Below, piece by piece: positions 45,338-53,959 of a stretch of 64,000 nt of DNA. The DNA lies in NCBI GenBank assembly GCA_036272595.1, contig DATAYM010000058.1, positions 74,844 through 138,843 of the forward strand, read 5' to 3'. The position numbers and the translations under genes were made by a program. The notes below the pieces were generated by a model. The model saw nothing but the letters and a program-made list of their open reading frames with translations, had not been told where the DNA came from and did no database searches. Origin of the DNA: Poindextera sp036272595 (GTDB lineage: Bacteria; Pseudomonadota; Alphaproteobacteria; Caulobacterales; Caulobacteraceae). Positions within the stretch are counted from its first letter, which is position 1. Each line of letters opens with the position of its first letter.

Positions 45338-46390
45338 ATGGATTTCGGCATCCGCGACGACGACCAGCTGATCGTCGACACCATGAGCGCCTTCGCCGCC
45401 GAGCAGCTTCGCCCGGCCTTGCGCACCGCCGAAGCCGCCCATGCGGTGTCGCCGCCGGTGCGGGCGAGCTTCGGCGAGCTGGGCTTCGAGGATCTGGACA
45501 TGCCCGAGGCCGCCGGCGGCGCCGGCCTGGGCATGCTGACCCGGGTGCTGGCCAACATCGCCCTGGCCCGCGCCGACGCCGGCGCGGCCATCGGCCTGGA
45601 CCGGGTCGGGCCGGCGCTGCATGTGCTGCGGGCCTTCGGCGGCGATGACGCGGTGGCTCGGTTCGCCCGGCCGGTGCTGGATGCGCCCGGCGCGCGCGTC
45701 GCGCTCATCATCGAGGAGGCCGACCGCGACCTTGCCGCCGCAGGCCGCATCAGCGGCGGCGCGGCCTGGGTCCCCACCGACCGCGCCGACCTGGTCGTCG
45801 GCCTCGGCCCGACCGGCGCCTGGGTGCTGGAGGGCGGCGCCCGCCTGCAGCCCGTTCCCGGCGCGGGCCTGCAGGCCGCCGGCGCCAGCCGCATCGATTT
45901 CGACGGCCCCGCCGCCGCGGCCTGGAGCGATCCCGAGGCGGCGGCGCGGGCGCTGGCGCGGGTGCGAGTCTACCACGGCGCGCTGATCGTCGGGGTGCTG
46001 GAGGACGCCACTGAGTTCACCCGCGCCTACGCCCAGGAGCGGGTGGCGTTCGGCCAGCCCATCGCCCACCACCAGGGCCTGGCCTTCCTGATCGTCGACA
46101 TGTTCACGGCCGTCGAACAGGCGCGGCTGCTGATCGAGGACGCCGCCCGCCGCATGGAGGCCGGCGACGACGCCGTGCAGGAGGCGGCCGCGGCCTTTGT
46201 CGAGGCGGTGGAGGCCAGCCGCTTCGTCGGGCCGAACGGGGTGCAGATCCTGGGCGGCCACGGCTTCATGCGCGACTTTCCGGTGGAGAAGGCGATGCGC
46301 GACTGCCGCGCCCTGGGTCTCCTGGCCGGCGGCCTGCACCGGGCGCGGGACGACGCCGCCAGCCTCGCCGCCGCTTTCGAGGAGGCCTGA
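45338..46390 (+). CDS. Acyl-CoA dehydrogenase, short partner subunit
   Basis: A 350-residue member of the acyl-CoA dehydrogenase superfamily, shorter than usual. The N-terminal helical domain (ELGFEDLDMPEAAGGAGLGM) and C-terminal domain (VGVLEDATEFTRAYAQERVA, then VQILGGHGFMRDFPVEKAMRD) are recognisable, but the middle beta domain is reduced and lacks the usual TEP..GSD loop. Such short proteins are paired with full-length partners as heteromers in sterol and xenobiotic degradation (FadE pairs). The next gene, 3 bases on, is a full-length homologue, supporting a two-subunit enzyme. Confidence 0.88.
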   Translation: MDFGIRDDDQLIVDTMSAFAAEQLRPALRTAEAAHAVSPPVRASFGELGFEDLDMPEAAGGAGLGMLTRVLANIALARADAGAAIGLDRVGPALHVLRAFGGDDAVARFARPVLDAPGARVALIIEEADRDLAAAGRISGGAAWVPTDRADLVVGLGPTGAWVLEGGARLQPVPGAGLQAAGASRIDFDGPAAAAWSDPEAAARALARVRVYHGALIVGVLEDATEFTRAYAQERVAFGQPIAHHQGLAFLIVDMFTAVEQARLLIEDAARRMEAGDDAVQEAAAAFVEAVEASRFVGPNGVQILGGHGFMRDFPVEKAMRDCRALGLLAGGLHRARDDAASLAAAFEEA

Positions 46391-46393
46391 GCC

Positions 46394-47566
46394 ATGGAGC
46401 TGAACCTCAGCCCCGAGCTGCGCAGGCTGGTGGACGAGGCCCGCGAATGGGGCGAGCGCGAGGTTCGTCCCGCCGGCCTGGAGGCCGACCGCAACGCCGC
46501 GCCGCTGCCGCCCGAGCATCCCTATTTCCGCAAGTTCGTCGACAGTGGCCGGGCCGGCGCCCGCGCGCAGGCGGCCGAGACGCCGGAAGGGCGCATGGTG
46601 CGGTCGGTGGTGCTGGGCGAGGAGTCCGCCTACTGGGACCGCGGCATGGGCGTGGCGACGCCGGGCGCCGGCTTTCCCTCCGGCGCGGTCAACGCCTCCG
46701 GCACGGCCGAGCAGAAGGAGCGGTTCCTGGGCCCCTTCCGCGAGTTGAAGGACCCGCACTGGGCCAGCTTCGCCCTGACCGAGCCCGGCGGCGGCTCCGA
46801 CACCGCCGCCTTCCGCACCCGCGCCACCCGAACCGATCGCGGCTGGCTGCTGAACGGGGCCAAATGCTTCATCGGCAATGCGGCGCGCGCCGACTGGATC
46901 CTGGTCCAGGCCACCCTCGATCCCAGCCTCGGCCGCGCCGGCCAGCGCTCGTTCTTCGTCGAGAAGGGAACCGCGGGCCTGAGCGGCATGAAGATCGAGA
47001 AGAAGATGGGCCTGCGCGCCTACGAGTCCGTCTCCTTCGTGCTGGAGAACTGCGAGGTCCCGGCCGAGAACGTCCTGGGCGGCGAGGAGCGCGAGGCGCG
47101 CGCGCCGGGCAGCGGGACCGGGGCCTATGGCGCGACCATGGGGGCGCTGAACTCGGCCAGGGTCGGGGTCGCCGCCAGCGCCCTCGGCATCGCCCGCGCG
47201 GCGCTGGACGAGGCGCGGCGGTTTGCGAAGGACTCCGGCGCCATCAGGCATCCGCGGGTGCGCGACGAGCTGGAGCGGGTGCTGCGCAAGCTGCGCGCGG
47301 CGCGGCTGGCGACCTTGAAGGCCGGCTGGATGGTCGATCAGCGCCGCGGCAATGTGGTCGAGTCCTCGATGGCCAAGATCCTCGCCGCCGAGATCGCCCA
47401 GGAAGCGGGGACGCTGGGCATGGAGATCGTCGGCCTGGAGGCCGGCGCGGGCGAGGTGCTGATCGAGAAGCTGTTCCGCGACGCCAAGGCGCTGAACATC
47501 GTCGAGGGCACCGGCCAGATCCAGCGGGTGATCATAGCGCGGCAACTGGTGGGCCTGCCGAGGTAG
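46394..47566 (+). CDS. Acyl-CoA dehydrogenase, full-length partner
   Basis: A 390-residue flavoenzyme. FALTEPGGGSDTAAFRTRA is the flavin/substrate loop, GAKCFIGNAARADW the following strand, and the C-terminal domain contains ARVGVAASALGIARAALDEA and GEVLIEKLFRDAKALNIVEG, where the Glu in IVEGTGQIQ takes the catalytic-base position. It is 3 bases downstream of a shortened homologue, so the two probably form a heteromeric dehydrogenase. The phosphotransferase-like and CoA-transferase genes follow on the same strand. Confidence 0.92.
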   Translation: MELNLSPELRRLVDEAREWGEREVRPAGLEADRNAAPLPPEHPYFRKFVDSGRAGARAQAAETPEGRMVRSVVLGEESAYWDRGMGVATPGAGFPSGAVNASGTAEQKERFLGPFRELKDPHWASFALTEPGGGSDTAAFRTRATRTDRGWLLNGAKCFIGNAARADWILVQATLDPSLGRAGQRSFFVEKGTAGLSGMKIEKKMGLRAYESVSFVLENCEVPAENVLGGEEREARAPGSGTGAYGATMGALNSARVGVAASALGIARAALDEARRFAKDSGAIRHPRVRDELERVLRKLRAARLATLKAGWMVDQRRGNVVESSMAKILAAEIAQEAGTLGMEIVGLEAGAGEVLIEKLFRDAKALNIVEGTGQIQRVIIARQLVGLPR

Positions 47567-47584
47567 TTCCGCGTTGATAGGGTC

Positions 47585-48403
47585 ATGAGCATCGACATGA
47601 CCCTTTTCGACCCCTGGCTCGAACGCTGGGGCCTGACCCCCGACGGCGCTGCCATCAAGGGCACCTGGGCCAGCCTGCTGCCGGTGCGGCGCGGCGATGA
47701 GCCGGCCATGCTGAAGGTCGGGGTGACGCCGGAGGAGGCGCCCGGCCTGGACCTGCTGGTCTGGTACGACGGCGAGGGCACGGTGCGGGTGCTGGAGCGC
47801 GGCGACACCGCCATCCTGATGCAGCGGGCCATGGGCGAGCGGTCGCTGAAGGCCATGGCGCGGAACGGCGAAGACGAAGAGGCCCTGGGCATACTATGCG
47901 CCGCCGCCGCGCGGATTCTCGCCCCGCGAAAAGCACCGCCGCCGTCGTCGCTGCTGCCGCTGGCCAGGCGGTTCGAGCCCCTGCGGCAGGGCGCGGCGAC
48001 CCATGGCGGGGTGCTCGCGCGGTGCTGGGACGAAGCGCAAGGCCTGCTGGCCACCGCGCGGGACGAGCGACCGCTGCACGGCGACCTCTGGCACGACAAT
48101 GTGCGCGACGATGCGGCGCGCGGCTGGCTGGTGATCGACCCCAAGGGCTTCCTCGGCGAGCGGACCTACGACTATGCCGTCATGGTCACCAACCCCGACT
48201 TCCCGGACATCGCCGCCGATCCGCGGCGGTTCGCGCGGCGGGCGGCGCTGGTGGCCGAGACCGCCGGGCTGGAGCTCAGACGCCTGATCCAGTGCATCCT
48301 GGTCGACGCCGGCCTCTACGCGCTCTGGTCGATCTCCGAGGGCCATGAGCCGAAGGCGCTGGCGGTGGCCGAGATGGCGGCGGGAAGGCTGGACGCCGCC
48401 TAG
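47585..48403 (+). CDS. APH(6)-like streptomycin/hydroxyurea phosphotransferase family protein
   Basis: A 272-residue kinase-fold protein. The N-lobe has WASLLPVRRGDEPAMLKVG with the ATP-binding Lys. The catalytic loop is LHGDLWHDNVRDD (Asp and Asn), and the Mg-binding segment is VIDPKGFLGERTYDYAVMV, where the DPKG.lGer.yD pattern is diagnostic of PF04655 (APH(6) and hydroxyurea kinases). Chromosomal members often have no resistance phenotype. It lies between the acyl-CoA dehydrogenase pair and the CoA transferase, on the same strand and within 18-25 bases, suggesting one transcript. Confidence 0.88.
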   Translation: MSIDMTLFDPWLERWGLTPDGAAIKGTWASLLPVRRGDEPAMLKVGVTPEEAPGLDLLVWYDGEGTVRVLERGDTAILMQRAMGERSLKAMARNGEDEEALGILCAAAARILAPRKAPPPSSLLPLARRFEPLRQGAATHGGVLARCWDEAQGLLATARDERPLHGDLWHDNVRDDAARGWLVIDPKGFLGERTYDYAVMVTNPDFPDIAADPRRFARRAALVAETAGLELRRLIQCILVDAGLYALWSISEGHEPKALAVAEMAAGRLDAA

Positions 48404-48426
48404 CCGCGGTTGATACTCAAGCGCTC

Positions 48427-50672
48427 ATGAGCGCGTTCGACGGGATCCGGGTTCTCGACTGCTCTCAAGGGCTCTCCGGACCCATGGCCGCCATGCTGCT
48501 GGCCGATTTCGGCGCCGAGGTGCTGAAGCTGGAGCCGCCGGAAGGGGATGGGGCCACGGACGCGCCCGGCGCGGTGGCCTGGAACCGCAACAAGCACCGG
48601 CTGAGCCTCGACCTGGCGACCGAGCGCGCACGGTTCGACGCCCTCGCGGCCGGCGCCGACGTGGGGTGTTCGACCATGGCCCGACCGCCCTCGCCCGCCT
48701 GGGCCTGCAAGCGGAGGCGATGACGGCGGCGCACCCGCGGCTGATCCACCTCTGGGTCCCGCCTTACGGGACCACCGGCGAATGGAGCGACCTGCCGGCC
48801 CACCACGCCAGCCTGACCGGCCTTTCCGGCATGGCCTTCCGGCAGGGCAGCTATGCCGACCAGCCGATCTGGTACGTCGCGCCCTTGGTGCACTACGCCC
48901 AGGCGACCCTGGCGGCGGCCGCCGTCGGCGCGGCGCTGCTGGAGCGCTCGGCCAGCGGCCTCGGCCAGGCTGTGGTGGTCAGCGGCCTGCACGCCATGGC
49001 CGAGACCGCCTGCCCGCTCGGGGCCATGGGCGGCGGCGACCGCGGCGGCGGCCATCCCCTGGGCGGCGGGGCCAGCTACCGCCTCTATCAATGCGGCGAC
49101 GGCAAGTGGCTGTTCCTCGGCACGCTGTTCTCGCACTTCTTCGCCAACGCCCTGGAGGCGCTGGACCTGAGCTATGGCGAGGCCTGGGACATCGGCTCGG
49201 CCATCCAGGACAAGCTGCTGAGCGGCCCGCGCGAGCATTGGCTGGCCCTGTTCCGCGAACATGACGCGCCGGCGGGGCCTGTCGACCGGCGCGTCGACTG
49301 GCTGGCGAGCGACATCGCCCGCGCCAACGCGCTGGGCCTGGTGCTGAACCACCCGACCCTTGGCCCGGTGGAGATGCCCGGCGTGCTGGCCCGGCTGGGG
49401 GCCACGCCGGGATCGGTGCGCCATTTCCTTGACGAGGCGACGCCGAAGCGGCTGACGGCGTTCGCCACGCCGCGCCCGCCCCTGCCCGCCGCGGCGTCCA
49501 AGCGGCCGGCGCTGCCGCTGGCCGGCGTGCGCGTGCTGGACCTGGGCACCGTGGTCGCCGGCGCCTATGCCTCGGCCATCCTGGCCAATTTCGGCGCCGA
49601 TGTGGTCAAGGTCGAGCCGGCGGAGGGGGATCCGTTCCGCTCCGGCGGGCCGGGCTTCATGAACTACAACCGCGGCAAGCGCGGCCTGGGCGTCAACCTG
49701 AAGCGGCCGGAGGGGCTGGCCCTCTTCCTCGACCTGGCCAAGCGCGCCGACGTGGTGCTGGACAACTACCGCCTGGGGGTGCGCGAGCGGCTGGGCATCG
49801 ACTACGCGGCGCTCAAGGCCGTCAACCCGCGCATCGTCTCCTGCTCGGCCAACACCTATGGCTCGCGGGGGGCCGACGCGCGGCTGCCGGGGTTCGATCC
49901 GCTGCTGCAGGCGCGCAGCGGCATGATGGCGGCCCAGGGCGGCGAGGACGGCGAGCCGGTGTTCCACACCATCCCGATCAACGACGTCGCCACCGCCGCC
50001 CTGACCGCCTTCGCCGTCATCGCGGCGCTGAACGCCCGCGAGGTTACCGGCGAGGGGCAGAATGTCGAGACCAGCCTGGCGGCGGCCAGCACCCTCTACC
50101 AGTTCGGCGAGCTGACCACCTATGCCGGCCGGCCGCCCAGCCCGGACGGCTCGCGCGACTGCATCGGCTTTGCGGCGCTGGACCGCTACTACCGCTGCCG
50201 CGACGGCTGGCTGACCCTGGCCTGCACGGAGGCGGGCCATTTCGCCGCCCTGACGGGCGCGCTCGACCATCCGGAATGGCTGAAGCGCTGGAACGGCGAA
50301 GCGGCCCTGGCCGCCGCGCGCGACGGGACCTTGGCCGACGAACTGGCGGCGGCGTTCCGGCAACTCGGCCGCGACGACGCCGTGCGGGCGCTGACCGGCG
50401 CCGGCGTCCCCGCCCTGCCGGTGATGCGCGGCGACGAGGTGCAGCGCACCGAGTTCTTCTGGGACAACGGTTATTTCGACCTGCACGCCCACCCCTATTA
50501 CGGCGAGCTGATCGCCAGCCGCGGCTTCGCCGAGTTCAACGGCGCGCCGGCGCGGTTCGAGCGGCTGCACCCCGAACTGGGCGAGCACGGCGTCGAGGTG
50601 CTGACCGACTACGGCGTCCCGCGCGAGCGCATCGTCGAGCTGGCGAGGGCGCGGGTGATCTTCCGCGGTTGA
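48427..50672 (+). pseudogene. Two-domain family III CoA transferase, frameshifted
   Basis: The gene starts at ATG 48427 (MSAFDGIRVLDCSQGLSGPM) and reads a CaiB-like N-terminus to AAGADV at about 48662. It then continues in the +2 frame from VFDHGPTALARLGL at 48666 to the stop at 50672. The expected codons at the junction are GTG GTG GTG TTC; one T is missing in GACGTGGGGTGTTC. The second, complete CaiB domain starts at about 49500 (AGVRVLDLGTVVAGAYASAI) and keeps the Asp-containing NYNRGKRGLGVNLKRPEG region. Double CaiB proteins transfer CoA among acyl acids. Either a true disruption or a one-base sequencing error. Confidence 0.8.
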
Positions 50673-50687
50673 GGGGTCGGCGCTCTA

Positions 50688-50712
50688 GATCCTCCCCCGT
50701 TGGGGGAGGATC
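50688..50712. terminator. Bidirectional terminator between convergent genes
   Basis: GATCCTCCCCC (50688-50698) and GGGGGAGGATC (50702-50712) form a perfect 11-base stem with a 3-base loop between the CoA transferase stop and the convergent small secreted-protein gene. The same CCTCCCCC core occurs in the repeat at 5994-6163. Confidence 0.75.
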
Positions 50713-50716
50713 ATCC

Positions 50717-50923
50717 TTAGTGGCGCCCGTGGGTCTCGTTGTACTTCTTGGTCGCCATGTGGTGGCCGATGGCGCAGCCGGCCGCGGCGCCGAGGAGGGC
50801 GTGGTGGTGGGCGAAGTGACCGGCGACGCCGCCGACGATCGCCCCCTTGATGCAGCCCCGGGCGTCGGCCGCGCCGGCGCCGGCGGCCATGGTGAGAACG
50901 AGAACGATGGCGAGCGATTTCAT
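50717..50923 (-). CDS. Small secreted glycine-zipper-like protein
   Basis: A 68-residue protein starting MKSLAIVLVLTMAAGAGAADA, a typical signal peptide, with AAGGAC upstream of the ATG at 50923. The mature part has one Cys in ARGCIKGAIVGGVAGHFAHH and a Gly/Ala-rich segment LLGAAAGCAIGHH with a second Cys, then a basic tail. Short exported Gly-zipper proteins of this kind are common and of unknown role. It is downstream of the dioxygenase gene on the same strand, with 44 bases between. Confidence 0.72.
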   Translation of the reverse strand: MKSLAIVLVLTMAAGAGAADARGCIKGAIVGGVAGHFAHHHALLGAAAGCAIGHHMATKKYNETHGRH

Positions 50924-50967
50924 GGGCGGTCCTTTTCGGGGGTTGACCAGCTTAGTCGTATTGAAAC

Positions 50968-51873
50968 TCACGAGCCCGCGGAAGGCGGCTCCTGCCGCAC
51001 CACGGGAGCGACCCAGCCCTCTTCCAGGCTCTTGGCCGGGTGCGAGGCGGTGACCTGGCCCATGAAGGTGGGCGGCATCAGGTCATAACCCAGCAGGCGG
51101 CGCAGCGCCGGCGACATGCGCCGCACCCGCGCCTTCGGGACGCCGAGATAGAAGTTCTCCTGCGTGCGCGCCCAGGGCTCGCAATACTGGTTGGTGTAGG
51201 CCATGCGCGGGGCGTCGCTGCGGTTGGCGCCGGCGCCGTGGACCAGGGTGCCCGGGAAGACCGCGATGGCCCCGGCCGGCATCTCCAGCGCGACAGCCGC
51301 ATCGAGCGCCGGATGGCGGCGGCCGGCCTGGCGCGCCTGGTAGAACTCGGTCAGTTCGGCGGTGCTCCACAGGTGGGTGCGCGGCAGGATCACCGTGCCG
51401 CCGTTCTCGGCCGTGAAGGCGTCGATCGCGCCGATGACGCTGACACTGATCGCCGGCCGGGGACGCGGGATCGGATAGAAGCTGTCGTCGGTGTGCAGCG
51501 ACTGGGCCGCCTCGCCCGGATAGATGTCGATGGCGTGGCTGGCGCTGAGCAGGTAGCCGGGCCGCAGGAAGGCGTCGAGGAGGCTGAGCAGCCGCGGATC
51601 GGCGGTGATGTCCTCGAACACCTTGCCGCGCGCGACCATGGTGTAGACCCGCTCGGTGGTGCGGCCCTCGAACGGGTTGCGGCCGCGATAGGTCCCCAAA
51701 TAGGGCGCCATGCCGGCCCGGAACGCCGCCAACTGGCCGGCGTCCATGAAGTCTTCAAGGATCGTATAGCCGTCCTCGCGCATCCGCCGAATGTGCGCAG
51801 CCGCATCGAAGCTGTTCAGGACCGGCGCCCGCGCTGAAACGGCCACTTCCGCCTCCATCGTCATGCGCCCCAT
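50968..51873 (-). CDS. Phytanoyl-CoA dioxygenase family protein
   Basis: A 301-residue Fe(II)/2OG oxygenase. The iron-binding pair is in SLHTDDSFYPIP (HxD) and the distal His is in GTLVHGAGANRSDAPR, whose Arg binds 2-oxoglutarate. GGTVILPRTHLW between them is the typical strand. DGYTILEDFMDAGQLAAFRA is the family's opening helix. The products of this family hydroxylate acyl-CoAs or small natural products. ATGs at 51873, 51864 and 51858 are all possible starts. It is on the opposite strand to the nearby acyl-CoA genes. Confidence 0.88.
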   Translation of the reverse strand: MGRMTMEAEVAVSARAPVLNSFDAAAHIRRMREDGYTILEDFMDAGQLAAFRAGMAPYLGTYRGRNPFEGRTTERVYTMVARGKVFEDITADPRLLSLLDAFLRPGYLLSASHAIDIYPGEAAQSLHTDDSFYPIPRPRPAISVSVIGAIDAFTAENGGTVILPRTHLWSTAELTEFYQARQAGRRHPALDAAVALEMPAGAIAVFPGTLVHGAGANRSDAPRMAYTNQYCEPWARTQENFYLGVPKARVRRMSPALRRLLGYDLMPPTFMGQVTASHPAKSLEEGWVAPVVRQEPPSAGS

Positions 51874-51898
51874 TGTACCACAGGCCGGGGCGGAGGGT

Positions 51899-52465
51899 TC
51901 AGGCGATGGCCGGCGTCATCCGCGCGCGACGGCGAACGCCGATGGACCGCATGGTCGCGTACTGGATTCCGAACAGCCCGGCCTTGCTGACGATGGCGTA
52001 GCTGGACATGAAGGCCGACCAGGTCACGACGCTGAAATTCAGCGCCACGATCACGTTCAGCACCGCCGAGGCGAACATCAGCGCCGCCCAGATGAAGCCG
52101 AAGACCGTGGCGACGTCGGCGACGCCGGCGGCCTCCTCGGGCAGGTAGCGGTTCATCCAGCCCGGCTTCAGCATGACCAGGCCGACGATGACGTAGATCA
52201 CGCTGGGCTTGACCATCACGAAGCGCGGATCGTTGGTGAGCAGCGAGACCGTGCCGAACCCCAGCACCAGGCAGAGGCTCAGCCACTGCATCGTGCCGAT
52301 CGGCCGCTTGCGCGCGAATTCCCAGCCGATCTGCGCCACGCCGAACACCATGCCGAGCACGATGGCCAGGGTGACGTTCCTGGTGACCAGCACCAGCAGC
52401 AGGAAGACGAAGGTCGAGGCCAGGTCGAGCAGCAGGAGCCGGCCGGCATGGAACAGGTTTTTCAT
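51899..52465 (-). CDS. IspZ/YciB-like inner-membrane septation protein
   Basis: A 188-residue membrane protein starting MKNLFHAGRLLLLDLASTFV with five or six helices. The segment FARKRPIGTMQWLSLCLVLG corresponds to the IspZ 'rk.i..mq..sl.lv...G' block, and NDPRFVMVKPSVIYVIVGLV to 'hd..Fik.Kp.iiy', the main family signatures. IspZ proteins influence cell-envelope integrity and division. The start at 52465 was chosen because homology begins there; an upstream frame to 52540 has none. The tmRNA gene is divergent. Confidence 0.82.
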   Translation of the reverse strand: MKNLFHAGRLLLLDLASTFVFLLLVLVTRNVTLAIVLGMVFGVAQIGWEFARKRPIGTMQWLSLCLVLGFGTVSLLTNDPRFVMVKPSVIYVIVGLVMLKPGWMNRYLPEEAAGVADVATVFGFIWAALMFASAVLNVIVALNFSVVTWSAFMSSYAIVSKAGLFGIQYATMRSIGVRRRARMTPAIA

Positions 52466-52560
52466 CGGGTCTCGGCGCTCCCTGGGCGGCCAGTTGCGGC
52501 GGGATGGCGCCTTGACGCAAGGTCGTTCTTCAATCGGCAAGGGATCGGGCCTATATAGGG

Positions 52561-52890
52561 CGGGTGCGGACTTCGGTCCGAACTATGGAGATAAACGCGC
52601 GCGCAATAAGCGGACTGGACCCGGGTGCGATTCCCGGCGGCTCCACCAATTCCTTCTCCCGCGTTATCGGCGGGGAATCATGGGGCCGATCAGCATCGAC
52701 AGACGTCTAAAGGCGTTGCTTTCTCCCGGCGTGGCTCACCGTTCCGGGCCATTTTCTAACTGCGAACGATAACTTCGCTCAAGAGTACGCCCTCGCCGCG
52801 TAATGCGGTTCGGTCGAACTCGACCTAAAGCCATAGTGTCTTAGCAGCGCTAGGCGGGGCCCGGGGGCGCCTGGCAACAGAAGCCCCCAC
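52561..52890 (+). ncRNA. ssrA: Circularly permuted two-piece tmRNA
   Basis: The acceptor piece comes first: a CGGAC-TTCG-GTCCG hairpin (52567-52580), a T-arm CCGGGTGCGATTCCCGG and CGGCTCCACCA ending at 52648. After a 33-base spacer the coding piece starts at 52682 with GGGGCCGATC, whose first seven bases pair with CGGCTCC to form the acceptor stem. The tag frame runs 52762-52803: GCG resume codon then NDNFAQEYALAA and TAA, giving AANDNFAQEYALAA with the charged Ala. GGGGGC/GCCCCC (52863-52888) closes the 3' part. This permuted form is the alphaproteobacterial type. Outer ends are approximate. It rescues stalled ribosomes. Confidence 0.93.
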
Positions 52891-52982
52891 CTTTCCCCGA
52901 TCACATTCTTCGTTGGCGCTTTGCGGCGGCGAGCGCCCGCGCTAGTTTTGTCGGACCTCCCCCACCTCGTGTGTCGATCGCC

Positions 52983-53474
52983 ATGGCCCAAGACAAATCG
53001 CCGCAAGACCTGATGCGCTACGAGATGATGGCGCAGGACGCCCTGCGCGGCGTGGTGCGGGCGGCGCTGAAGCGCGCCGCGACGCCGGCCGGCCTGCCCG
53101 GAGACCACCATTTCTACATCACCTTCAAGACCCAGGCGCCGGGCGTTTCCGGCCCGCCCGAGGTGCTGGCCCGCTATCCCGACGAGATGTCGATCATCCT
53201 GCAGCATGAATACTGGGACCTGGCGCCGGGCGAGACCTTCTTTTCGGTCACCCTGAAGTTCGCCGGCGAGGCCAAGCGGCTGTCGATCCCCTACGCCGCG
53301 GTCACCCGCTTCATCGACCCCAGCGTTCAGTTCGCGCTGACCTTCGAGGTCGCCGACGCACCGACCGCCCTGCCCGCCGCCGAAGCCGTTCTGGCCGAGA
53401 CCGCGCCCGCGCCGCCCCCCCCGGCATCGGACGAGCCCAAGGTGGTTTCGCTCGATCAGTTCCGAAAGAAATGA
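52983..53474 (+). CDS. sspB: ClpXP adaptor SspB-alpha
   Basis: A 163-residue adaptor that tethers ssrA-tagged proteins to ClpXP. The substrate-binding domain begins LMRYEMMAQDALRGVVRAAL and includes DHHFYITFKTQAPGV, YPDEMSIILQHEYWDL and FSVTLKFAGEAKRLSIPYAA, close to Caulobacter SspB-alpha. A Pro/Ala linker leads to the C-terminal SLDQFRKK tail that would contact the ClpX N-domain. It lies about 90 bases downstream of the tmRNA gene that encodes its tag, on the same strand. The start is ATG 52983; a GTG at 52971 is possible. A thioesterase gene follows after 4 bases. Confidence 0.94.
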   Translation: MAQDKSPQDLMRYEMMAQDALRGVVRAALKRAATPAGLPGDHHFYITFKTQAPGVSGPPEVLARYPDEMSIILQHEYWDLAPGETFFSVTLKFAGEAKRLSIPYAAVTRFIDPSVQFALTFEVADAPTALPAAEAVLAETAPAPPPPASDEPKVVSLDQFRKK

Positions 53475-53478
53475 CGCC

Positions 53479-53949
53479 TTGACCGACACCACCGCGCCGG
53501 CGCCCGAAGTCCAGAGCGACGAGGATCTGCTCGCGCGCTTCCAGCGCAGCAAGAACCAGCCGCCATCGTCCAAGACCCTCGGCTTTCACGTTGTCGCGGT
53601 GAACCAGGCCGAGCGGATGGTCGAGATCACCTTCGAGGCGAAGGCCGAACTGATGGCCAATCCGATGAAGCAGATCCAGGGTGGCTATCTCTGCGCCATG
53701 CTCGACGAGTGCATGTCGGTGGCCTGCCAGGTCGCCTCGGGCATGACCAGCGTCGCCCCGACGCTCGAGATGAAGACCAGCTTCCTGCGTCCCGGCATGC
53801 CCGGGCCGATGCGCGGCGTCGGCCGGGTCATCAAGTGGGGCCGCACCATCGCCTTCACCGAGGGCCAGCTCTATGACGGCGAGGGCCGGCTGCTCGCCAC
53901 AGCCACCGGCACCGCCCTTCCGACGCCGTTTAAGAACTACAAGAGTTAG
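53479..53949 (+). CDS. Hotdog-fold thioesterase (PaaI-type)
   Basis: A 156-residue protein starting at TTG 53479, four bases after the sspB stop. The hotdog core has GFHVVAVNQAERMVEITFEA and KQIQGGYLCAMLDECMSVAC, where QGG and the following Asp/Glu stand in the active-site position, then FLRPGMPGPMRGVGRVIKWG. This is the 4HBT/PaaI family that hydrolyses acyl- or aryl-CoA. Co-transcription with sspB is likely from spacing but there is no functional link known. Confidence 0.87.
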   Translation: MTDTTAPAPEVQSDEDLLARFQRSKNQPPSSKTLGFHVVAVNQAERMVEITFEAKAELMANPMKQIQGGYLCAMLDECMSVACQVASGMTSVAPTLEMKTSFLRPGMPGPMRGVGRVIKWGRTIAFTEGQLYDGEGRLLATATGTALPTPFKNYKS

Positions 53950-53959
53950 CGCGAGCGCG

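Noticed and set aside
48655..48670. Programmed frameshift in the CoA transferase
   Set aside because: No slippery heptamer or following structure is evident, and the family needs no frameshift; a lesion or sequencing error is simpler.
52615..52648. tRNA-like T-arm and CCA end that could be called a tRNA gene
   Set aside because: No anticodon arm precedes it, and the acceptor stem pairs with a downstream segment; it belongs to the permuted tmRNA.
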